This document shows, in pieces, positions 33,578 through 43,100 of a stretch of 60,519 bases of DNA (within the stretch, counting starts at the first letter, position 1; each line of letters starts with the position of its first letter). The stretch spans positions 1-60,519 of the forward strand of contig JAFUCO010000042.1 in assembly GCA_017459635.1 (NCBI GenBank). The letters run 5' to 3'. A program made the translations under genes and the position numbers. This stretch comes from Blautia sp. GTDB lineage: Bacteria; Bacillota; Clostridia; Lachnospirales; Lachnospiraceae. Below the pieces are notes generated by a model. The model had not been told where the DNA came from and made no database searches. It saw only the letters and a list, made by a program, of their open reading frames with translations.

Positions 33578-34971
33578 TTCTTCCTGATCCCGGGCGTGAA
33601 CATATATTCTCTTTCATAAGCGCCTTCTTTAAATGCCTTGGCAACATAGAATCCGTTGCAATTGCCCGAGCACATAAATGAATCGCATTTGGAAAGCATA
33701 TACAGGGCATAGAAATAGTTGACCGTGGTGTCCTCCAGAGCATCCTCGTACTCCTGCCCGGTGTGAAGCTTTTTCTCAAGCTCGTATATCATTTTGGCTT
33801 TCTGTTTTCTCAGATCTGAAACACGGTGTCTTTCCTGGGCAACTGCTATGACCATTCCCGGAAATTCTTCACGCATCTTATCCAGGATATCACTATCCTC
33901 TGTTGCAAGAAAGATCTTCTCATAGCCGTCTTTCTCGATCCATTCCCGCATGAGGGGCACCATGTCCTTCGCTCTGGCATGTACGGATTCAGGTCCCATT
34001 TTGCTGGTGACATAGTCCGTGCCTCTCGCCAGAACTCCAAGCACCTTGCGGCCCCTGAACACAGCCTCTGTATACTCTTCAAGCTCTGCCCTGAAGCGGT
34101 CGTTCAGAATGCCGACATCATAGTTTGCCGGATACTGGAAACGCAGCCATGTCATATAAAGATATGGGATATAATCCACAAAGGCCGTGTTTTCTTCTGT
34201 TGCATCCTCCGGTCTGGACGGAATGTTGAAATACTTTGCGATGATCCTTTCCGGATAGCGCGTGCAGCCCGGCTTCAGATACGCTTCCCAGCCTTTTAAG
34301 CCGGCAAGGTTTGACGCGATCGACATAGAGGAAATTATTCCGCCTATACCCTCTGTCTCAAAAATAGCCACCTGCATGTATTTGACATTTTTACCTCTTG
34401 AGATAGCCTGCCAGAAGAAAAGATTCTGAAACGCCGCGGTGGAGCAAAGCTTTGACCAGTCCCGCTTTGCGTACCCAAAGTCCATGGGATTCTCTGTGAT
34501 CCTCAGGGTGTCACTTCCCGACTCAGCCGGAAGAGCCTCCGTGATATGCACTCTGTCATTATCTTCTATGAACCACTTTATCCTCTCATCAGCTGACCAG
34601 ATCTCCATATCTGTATATCGAAGGGCAAGCCTGGCTGCCGCTATGCAGTACTCGTCTATTGTCGGTATCTCCATCCGGTTAAACTGGCTGAAGAATTCAA
34701 GGCAGATATTATCGGTATCTTCCTCATCATAATCAAGAAACGGTGCATACAACAGATGTCCTTTTGTGATCTGCATTATCAGAGTATACATCTGTCTGGA
34801 AAAAAGCTGCATATTCTCTGTATAAACCAGATCATATGCTATGTCCTCAAACCCTTCCACATGAAAGCGGGTCTCACCTTTTTTTACCAGCTCAAGAGCT
34901 TTATGAAACACATCTGTTCCGTGCTTCAGCACGGTACATTCTTCATTGCTTTTCTCCTGAATGCTTAGCAT
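33574..34971 (-). CDS. Fucosyltransferase-like glycosyltransferase
   Basis: This 465-residue protein has in its C-terminal half the pattern of fucosyltransferase-type enzymes: VLGVLARGTDYV, KIFLATEDSDIL, then DTTVNYFYALYMLSKCDSFMCSGNCNG, a nucleotide-sugar-binding arrangement seen in GT11/O-FucT-like proteins. The N-terminal 200 residues are not recognised. The donor could be a deoxyhexose, which would fit a rhamnose- or fucose-like sugar on a polyene. It overlaps the upstream glycosyltransferase gene by 29 bases and the PPTase gene by four, so the three genes are probably translated together. Confidence 0.65.
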   Translation of the reverse strand: MLSIQEKSNEECTVLKHGTDVFHKALELVKKGETRFHVEGFEDIAYDLVYTENMQLFSRQMYTLIMQITKGHLLYAPFLDYDEEDTDNICLEFFSQFNRMEIPTIDEYCIAAARLALRYTDMEIWSADERIKWFIEDNDRVHITEALPAESGSDTLRITENPMDFGYAKRDWSKLCSTAAFQNLFFWQAISRGKNVKYMQVAIFETEGIGGIISSMSIASNLAGLKGWEAYLKPGCTRYPERIIAKYFNIPSRPEDATEENTAFVDYIPYLYMTWLRFQYPANYDVGILNDRFRAELEEYTEAVFRGRKVLGVLARGTDYVTSKMGPESVHARAKDMVPLMREWIEKDGYEKIFLATEDSDILDKMREEFPGMVIAVAQERHRVSDLRKQKAKMIYELEKKLHTGQEYEDALEDTTVNYFYALYMLSKCDSFMCSGNCNGFYVAKAFKEGAYEREYMFTPGIRKK

Positions 34972-35890
34972 TGTCTTTCTGTCTCCTTTTTTCTTCTAAT
35001 GCTTTTTTTCGTTTTTCTTCTCTCTTTGACCTGGTGTTAAGGACCAAAGCGTTCTTTTTTATGGATTCCAGATCGAAATATTTTGAAATATGTTCTTCAT
35101 AGCCATCGAGACTATAAGAGCAGGGTGTCTCATTCATGATAAAGTCTGAATACAGGCTTGCCAGGTAGAATGACAGCTTCTTTTTAAAATCATTAAGAGC
35201 TGATTCCGATATCTGACCGGCCTCATACATCCGGACGTAATACTCATAATAATCCACTGCAAATGCATCAAAAAGATTGTATCTTCCTTTTTTCGTTGAA
35301 TCTGATGGAAGTTCATCCATGATGTGCGTATTATCTATCACGTATTCCTCTTTATCCGGATTCAGGACCATTTCGAGATGTGGGAAATATGTACTGGAAG
35401 TCTCTTCCTTTATGGGATCATCCTTCCAGAAGGCGACTCCGCCTGACCAGGAGGAATAAAACCCAAGCTTTTTCACATACTCATCAAAGCTGGTGAGATG
35501 ATACATTTTCTCTTTTCCGAGAGTTTCGTTTGTAAAATAGAGCTGCGGCTTCTTTTCGTGGTAATCCTTAGCCACCTGGATAAGCTCCTCTACCGCGCCG
35601 TCTTTTAAAGTAAATCTGTGATTCAGAAATTTGATGAACACGCCGGAGGCCATCCTGAATGCGTCAAGCTGGTTCAGGAATCCCTGGGCCTCTGATTCGT
35701 GGTAGCTGACATTTTCGTGTTCTGATGCGACCTTCTTAATATATTCTTTAAAGTCTTCATGATCGCCGTTATCAGAAACCACTATCTCGTATTCCGACGG
35801 GTCAGCCTTCTGTGAAAGGATGCTTTCCATCACGGGCTTCATCCACTCGAGAATCCCGTTGGTGGGTATACATATTGAGAGCCAGTACAT
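34943..35890 (-). CDS. Family 2 glycosyltransferase
   Basis: The 315-residue protein begins MYWLSICIPTNG and contains EYEIVVSDNG, the GT-A/GT2 nucleotide-sugar site, and a highly charged C-terminal tail (about 285-315, many Lys, Arg and Glu). It probably transfers a sugar to a lipid or carrier acceptor. The longest frame starts with GTG at 35899 immediately next to AGGAGGT; the ATG at 35890 with eight-base spacing is the better start. It is the second gene of the operon. Confidence 0.8.
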   Translation of the reverse strand: MYWLSICIPTNGILEWMKPVMESILSQKADPSEYEIVVSDNGDHEDFKEYIKKVASEHENVSYHESEAQGFLNQLDAFRMASGVFIKFLNHRFTLKDGAVEELIQVAKDYHEKKPQLYFTNETLGKEKMYHLTSFDEYVKKLGFYSSWSGGVAFWKDDPIKEETSSTYFPHLEMVLNPDKEEYVIDNTHIMDELPSDSTKKGRYNLFDAFAVDYYEYYVRMYEAGQISESALNDFKKKLSFYLASLYSDFIMNETPCSYSLDGYEEHISKYFDLESIKKNALVLNTRSKREEKRKKALEEKRRQKDNAKHSGEKQ

Positions 35891-35969
35891 AAAAGCCACC
35901 TCCTGTACTCTTCAGGTATCAGGGAACGAATTAGAACACGAAACCGCATCAGCAGTTTCAGAACAGATG

Positions 35970-36878
35970 TTATTCTGTGACAGACAGGAAACCATATCCT
36001 CCTGCCAGCCTTTGAATGCCCTGCTCCAGTGATACGTATGGCTCCCAACCAAGTTCCTGCTTTGCCAGATCGATATTCAGAGATGAGCTCTCCGCATCAC
36101 AGATCCTGCCGGGCCTGTAGGAAACATTTGCTTTTTTCCCTGTATATTTTTCAATAATTCGTATAATATCATTTATTGAAGCTGCGACTGATGTCCCTAT
36201 GTTAAAGCACCGGACATCCCCGCTGTATTCTGCTATTATGTCCAGGGCGTTTATTACATCGTCTATATATACGTAATCCCTTGTGTTATTTCCACTCCCC
36301 CAGACCTCAATAGGCATATTTTTTACAATTCTGTCAATAAAGATCGGAATTATGCCCTGTTTTCTGTCTGTTGTGACCATATAACCATAAGGATTGGTAA
36401 TACGAAGTGAAAAGATCTCCATCCCGTCATAGATATTGAAAAGCCTGAAATAGTTTTCGAGAACCACCTTATGCGCGGCATAGACAGAGTGTGGCAATGT
36501 TGGATCCGATTCTCTGGACAGTACGGAATATTTGCCATATACGGTACCCCCCGAAGAGGGATAGATGATCCGCCGTATCCCCCGGTCTCTGCATTCCCTG
36601 ATGAGGTTAAGCATCGGGATGACCGCCTCATTCATATCATTGATGATACCATGTGTTCCGTCATAGGAGATGATCGTACCCGTCATAACATAAACCATGT
36701 CGACGTCCTTAAGCACGGTATCCCATTCCAGTTCCTTAAGGTTGCCTTTTACATATTCTATATTATGCTTGCTGAACAAAGGCGAGCCGGATCTGCTAAC
36801 GACTCTGATCTTCTCTTTTCCGGCAAATCTCGCTGCCAGAGCAGACCCTATAAAGCCCGCGCCGATTATCAATTTCAT
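35970..36878 (-). CDS. NAD-dependent sugar epimerase/dehydratase
   Basis: This 302-residue extended short-chain dehydrogenase has the nucleotide motif GAGFIGSALA (about 5-14), SSGGTVYG and the catalytic YAAHK. It resembles UDP-glucose 4-epimerase and related nucleotide-sugar enzymes. It should make or modify the sugar donor used by the two following glycosyltransferases. The ATG at 36878 has AGGAGG at six bases. It is the first gene after the operon promoter. Confidence 0.85.
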   Translation of the reverse strand: MKLIIGAGFIGSALAARFAGKEKIRVVSRSGSPLFSKHNIEYVKGNLKELEWDTVLKDVDMVYVMTGTIISYDGTHGIINDMNEAVIPMLNLIRECRDRGIRRIIYPSSGGTVYGKYSVLSRESDPTLPHSVYAAHKVVLENYFRLFNIYDGMEIFSLRITNPYGYMVTTDRKQGIIPIFIDRIVKNMPIEVWGSGNNTRDYVYIDDVINALDIIAEYSGDVRCFNIGTSVAASINDIIRIIEKYTGKKANVSYRPGRICDAESSSLNIDLAKQELGWEPYVSLEQGIQRLAGGYGFLSVTE

Positions 36879-36964
36879 GATCCGCCTCCTGCTCATATTT
36901 AATAGTCCGGTATATACAATTCTGTATTTTTGTATCTGTCTGAATCCGTTATATACTGTGTTTT

Positions 36965-36993
36965 AGTATATCATATTTTTCAGCACATAACAA
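36965..36993 (-). promoter_or_regulatory. Promoter of the polyene operon
   Basis: On the minus strand -35 TTGTTA (36988-36993) and -10 TATACT (36965-36970) are 17 bases apart, with TGA in front of the -10 (extended -10). It lies about 85 bases before the epimerase start. No other good promoter is visible between here and the end of the operon at 15730. Confidence 0.7.
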
Positions 36994-37081
36994 ACAAAAT
37001 CTCAGCTGTAACGTTCTAAATACTTATATCTGACAGGCATAGAACAGTTCTGCTTTGCAGTATTTTGCAGAAGTTTTATGG

Positions 37082-37126
37082 CAAAAACAGGGGCTGTGAA
37101 AAAAGCAAATACTTTTTTCACAGCCC
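37082..37126 (-). terminator. Terminator of the giant surface protein gene
   Basis: GGGCTGTGAAAAAAG (37091-37105) pairs exactly with 37112-37126, a 15-bp stem with a six-base loop. On the minus strand it is followed by CTGTTTTTG. It separates the giant gene from the polyene promoter. Confidence 0.85.
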
Positions 37127-37181
37127 GTTCATTTCATATCATAGGGAAAGCTGCCCGTTCTGATATGCGTTGACTATTGCT

Positions 37182-40100
37182 TCAGCTCCCCACAGAAGTT
37201 GTCTGTGGATGTTCGATCAGCCACTCCCTCAAAGCTTTAACAGATTCGGTTCCTGTAAACTGCTCTGAGAGCAGTTCGTCGGGAGCATCACCTGTCTCCT
37301 TCTGAGAGGCGCCGCCTGCGTCTATCGTCAGAATGAATACTTTACCTGCATTGCTTCCGGCTGCGCCGGACGGAACTGCCGTCTCAAGCAGATAGTACCT
37401 GCCTTCCGGCAGCTGGCCAATAAAGTAAACGCCGGAGTCGCCTGATTCGTAATATCCCTTGCCTGCCGCACCGGCACCTGCGCCTGCCGCACCGGCACCT
37501 GCGCCGGCAGCCGGCTGTCCCTCAGTGATCTCAGACATATCAGATCTGAAGATCCGGAAACGTGCTCCCGGCAGGGATGTATAGGTGTCCATCGCAGTTT
37601 TTCTGAGGATCACTTTTCGCTGCTTCTCAGAAATGTTCATAATGTGGTACTGATACTTCGCAGGAACGGCAGGTGCTGTTCCTGTTGCACCAACTGCAGG
37701 TTCTGTCTGAACCTTGTAAGCCTCCACATACTTATCATCCGGGTCAGACAGCAGCTTCATCTTGATCTCCGGAGTTCCGTCAGTGGCTATTGTTACCTTA
37801 TAGATGGTAGTCGAACTCTCCGTGTTCGCAACGTATCCGTCCGGAGCCTTTGTTTCTACCATGTAATACACTTTAGGGGCTACTTTGCTGAACAGGACAG
37901 TTCCTTTCTTCTGTGCTTTGGTATTATCGTCCGGATCCGGATATTTGACCTTATCCTCTCCATCCGACGACTCCGCAGTCACATCTTCACCGCCCTTCTG
38001 GTACGGCTTATTGTCTGTGGCACTTGTATACTCCGTATAGAGCGCAAATTCCGCACCGGCAAGCGCATTGTCAAATCCATCCACCTTCAGGAAGCTGAAA
38101 TCATATCCACCGGTCCAGTAGATGCATTTAGTACTGCCGATATCGTCCCCGGCCTGACCGGTCAGGTACTCACCGCCGCAATCCGTGTCCTCATCTGCTC
38201 TTGCATTCCTGAATGCATTGTAAGTGGCATCTGAGACTGTACCTGTAAACGAATCCGCCAGTACAGCAAACTGTTTGAGCATGTAGTAATGATTTGGTTT
38301 TGTATTATCATCGCCTTCCGCCCATACCCAGATCGAACCGGCCTTAACGGTATTCGCCAGGTTTCCGGTCAATGTTATGGATTCAAGTGCATGTCCCTCT
38401 TCAGCCGCTCCGGCAAGATAGATATCCTGGCGGGCTTTATTGTAGGCAAGCTGACCATTTTGGGCATCGTCATCAAGCTCTGCTCCTGTTGAGTAATTGC
38501 CGACTGTGCTGTCGATCTTTGTATCAGTTGCTCCTGCGCCGCCGAAATCCGGGCTGCCTGAGAGGTTAAGCACTCCACCCTCCTCCAGATATATGCCTGC
38601 TCCGTCTCCGGTTGAAGTGTTGCCTGTGATGGTTCCGGATGTAAAGGACATCACTGCTCCATCTGATACGTATACAGCTCCGCCATCAGCAGCTGTACAG
38701 TCTTTTATACTGCCGCCGGACATGTTAAGTGTACCGTCTTTTACATATACCGCACCGCCGTCGTCGGTGGTACTGCAGTTCTCGACCGTGCCCTTCATGA
38801 CAAGCGTTCCGTCAGCCATATAGATTGCGCCGCCGCCATCCTCAGTATCTGCTGTTGAGTTCCTAAGTGTTGCCGCACTGGTTACTGTCAGTGAGCCGGA
38901 CATCATATTCACAATGCCGCCCCTGCTGTCAGAAGTGAGTGGTGTTTCTTCCTTATTTCCTCCGTCCAGAACGATCCTGTCCAGTGTCAGAGTACCGGTT
39001 GTTGTGATCATGGAGCCATAGTTTTCGCCGCGTTCGATCACACATTCTGTACCCTTTGTCCCTGTATACGGTCCCGGGAAATTGTCTCTGTCGCTGCTGT
39101 CAGCAGTAGTCAAAGTCACTTCCGTGTCTTCAGGAGCAGTCACACCTTCGGCCAGAATGTATTCACTGACAAGCATCTCGACATTGAAGATATCTTCAGT
39201 GTATCTCTCGGCGGCTTCTGCATCTTTGAAGAATTCCGGCTCATTTAAGGCTGTAAAGGCCGCAGAAAGAGTTCCGTAAGCCGCCGGCCATACCACATTG
39301 CTGTCATCCCTGTAGTAAAGCAGCTTTCCGTCACTTCCGGTGATCTTGCAGATTGCCCTGATGTTGGTGAATGTTTCTTTGCTGCCCGATCCGGAAGTTT
39401 CTTCGACGGCAGCTCCACTTGTTCCACTACCTCCACCTGTATCTCCTCCGGCTCCGCCGCTTTCACCTGCAGTTTCTCCGGTTCCATTGCCTTCACCTGA
39501 AGCTCCTCCGGCTCCGCCGCTTTCACCTGCTGCTTCTCCGGTTCCTTCATCAGATTCCCCTGACGTATCCTTAATGGTTCCCGTTTTATCCGGAACAGTA
39601 ATGAATCCGGCTGTTGAGGATTCTGATACCACATATGTCATGCCGATAGGTACACCTGCTATAGTTTTTGATGTGCCATCCGTCAGAGTAAATGCTCCAA
39701 CACCCTTACGGAATGTAACGTCTCCATAAGAACCGCTGATGCCCTCATCCACGATAAATATCTCATTTCCCTGGTCATCTTCCGTAATGCTGCCAAGGCT
39801 TACAGTGAAGCTGAACTTTCTGGCTTCATCTGACGCAAGTCCGTTCTCTATTTTCTTCTCAATTACCAGATCGCCGGTCTTGCGTGTATTTTTGACAGTT
39901 GCCAGTGCAGTCACCGTATTGCTTATGGTTCCCTGAATCCTGGCAGGATCCGGATCGGTAGTAAAGGCTTTCTCCTGCTCCTCGTTGAGCGTCTCTTCTA
40001 CCACATAGACGATATCTGTCGGCAAACCTTCTATAGTCCTGCTCTCCCCGCCTTTCAGCGTCAGGGTTGCAGTACCATTTGTGAACACAATTCCACTGTA

Positions 40101-43100
40101 GGTCTTATTCAGAGTTTCATCTGCTGCAAAAATTACTGCGGATTCATCAGCAGTTCCGGTATCAGCATCTTCGCTTCCCGTATCTTCACCGCCATCAGAA
40201 GCTGTTCCGTTCCCGGTATCTCCTTCACCATCCGATACAATACCGTCCCCGGTATTTCCTTCACCGCCGGAAGCATATCCGTCCCCGGTATTCTCACTAC
40301 CGGAAGCAGTTCCTCCTGCGGCTTCTGCAAGGCTTCCGAGGCTTATCGTAAATGTAAAGTCTTCGCTTTTATCCGCTGTGAGTGCACTTACCAGGTTCTT
40401 TCTGACGGTCAGCCTGCCGGTCTTGCGGGTATTTGTAAAAGCGGCATTATACGGAGTTGTACTGATCGCAGCCGACCTTGTCAAATTGGTCGGAACAGTA
40501 GTATAATCCGCCTTCTGCTCATCAGTCAGTACCTCTCTGACGACAGCTTTGACATCTGTCGGGAGATCCCTGACAGTAAGCTTCTGGCCTGCTTTTAACG
40601 TCACTTCGGCAGCGCCGTCTTTGAAGGCAGTCTTTCCGGTTTCAGTTACCTTATCCTCGCCTTCTCCACTCTCAATGGTTATGTCAAACTCTTTTCCATC
40701 GGGATTATCGTCCGTTACGGCGCCGATAGTTGTGTCGTTAAGGGTCACAGTAAACCTGAAATCAACGTCCTTATCTGCCGCAAGATCACTAACGACCGTC
40801 TTGGTGATGATAAGATCGCTCTTTATACGGGTGTTGATAAAGGCCGCGGTGGAAACTGGCGTTTCTTCTTCCGAATCGTCACCATCTCCCTCATCGCCTG
40901 AATCATCTCCCGGCTCATTGCCAGATTCGTCTCCTGAACCGGATCCTGAGTCATCTCCTGAACCGGACCCTATTGACTCTCCGATCGTTCCTGTACAGGT
41001 CAGTGTCTCCGGAACGGTAGTGTAATCCGCCGCCTGAGCAGTGGTAAGTGTTTCCTTTACAGTATAGGATGCTCCTGCAGGAAGACCTTCAATGACCTTC
41101 TTTTCTCCATGCTTCAAAGTGATTGTCACGCTTCCGTTCCGTAACTGTACACCGCTGTAGGTCTTATTCTTTGCAGTACTGTTCAGACCGCTGAGCGTCA
41201 CAGTGAACTTGAAGCTCACAGTCTTATCAGAAGCCAGGTCGCTCTCAACAATCTTACTGATCTCAAGGTCTCCGGTCTTACGAGTGTTGGTAAAGACTGC
41301 TTCTGCAGTATCGTCTGTCGGGATCAGGCCTTCTCCATTTTCCGATGCAGTAACAAAATCTTCATTGCCGGCTTCTTCTACTATATAAGTGATACCGGCG
41401 GGAAGGTCCGATGCTGTGATGCTCTGACCTCCCTTTAATGTGAATGTCGACAATCCGTTTTTGAAGTTCATTCCGCCAAACGTCTTGCCGTTCGGATTTT
41501 CAGTAGTATTTCCGATGTTCTCATCCACTACGAACTCATCACTTGAATTCTTTTTTCCAAGCTTTACAGTAAAGGCGAATGTCTCATTGGTATCTGCATC
41601 CAGGTCGCTGTTAAGCACCTTCCTTACAGTCAGACTGCCTGTATCACGAGTATTCGTAAATACTGCATCGGAACGCTCTGTTCTGATCGAGCCTGAGGCA
41701 TTACTTCCCGTTGTCGTAAAGCCCGGTACAGCTTCTTCTGTTATGGTGTATCCAAGTGATGTGGGCAGTCCGACTGCAGTGACAGATTCGTCCTTCTTAA
41801 GTGTAACTGTAGCCACACCGTTTATGAAGGTCATTCCGCCATATGTCCTGCCCTCAGTGCTCTCACTGTTCTCAGTATCACCACCCTCAGTGTCACCGGT
41901 ACCCTGCTGGCTGCTTTCATCATCAGGATCCGCCGCACTGCCTGCTGTTTCAGCAGAACCAATGGTTTCATCATTCAGCGTAACGGTGAAAGTAAACTCT
42001 GTATTCTTATCTTCTGCGAGGTCACTTACCACACGTTTTGTCAGCCTGAGGTCGCCGGTCCTGCGAGTATTCGTGAACACTGCTTCCGCCGGGGTATCTT
42101 TGTCAATTATGCCTTTATCGCCGGTCCGGGTGGTTGTAAAATCGCTGTTTGCAGCCTCGGTCACGGTATAGCTGAGACCTGCGGGCAGTCCTGACAGCGT
42201 TCTGCTCTCTCCTCCGGCAAGCTCAAATGTGCCTGTACCATTTGTGAAGGTTACTCCCTCTCCGACAGGTGTTCCGTCCGTATCTGCGGATTCATAGTAA
42301 GTCTGATTTACATTTCCTATCTTCACCGTGAATACGAATTTTACATTCTTATCTGCCGAAAGGTCACTGACCAGTTCCTTGGTAACGGTCAGCGTGCCCT
42401 TGTTGCGGGTATTGACGAAAGCCGCAGTGCAGTCTGCGTCAGCGCTTATGGTTCCGGTCTCTCCTTCGGAGGTGGTTGTCATATTGGTTACTGCTGCCTC
42501 AGTCACTTCATATTCGATACCCTGAGGAAGACCTGTTATTATGGTACTTGCCGTACCGGTGGACGGTTTAAGGGTTACCGTTGCCACGCCCTGTCTGAAG
42601 GTAGCGCTGCCATAACGTTTGCTCAGCGTTGTGTCGGTTATGAATTCCGTCTCGCCTTCGCTCTCCACAGCCTTACCAAGTTTGATGGTAAAGCTGTACT
42701 GCTGGCTCCTGTCGCTGTTAACATCACTGTCAACTGTCTTGGTAAGGATAAGCCTGCCGGTTTTGCGGGTATTGGTGAAGGAAGCAGTCGCTTCCCTTGT
42801 CGGACTTATAGATCCGCTTGCGCCTGTAGAAGAAGCGATCCTGAAATCGTCATCTGCTGTTTCGGTAACCACATAACGCATATCACCCGGTATGCCTGTG
42901 GCTTTGATCTGCTCACCATGCTTCAATGTGAAGGTTGCAACACCGTTCCTGAAAACCATGTCGCCATATGCTTTGCCTTCAGATTCCGACCCGATAGTCG
43001 TATCAACTACAAAGCTGCCGCCGCTCATGCTTCCCAGACTGACATTGAAAGTGAACTCTCTGTCTTTATCATTCTCGAGACCGTCCGGCTTCTCTGAGTC

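Noticed and set aside
15730..36878. Housekeeping fatty-acid synthesis operon
   Set aside because: No fabH or enoyl reductase is present, while the KS-CLF fusion, GcvT-like protein, ABC exporter, PPTase and acyltransferases are, which fits cyl-type polyene synthesis better.
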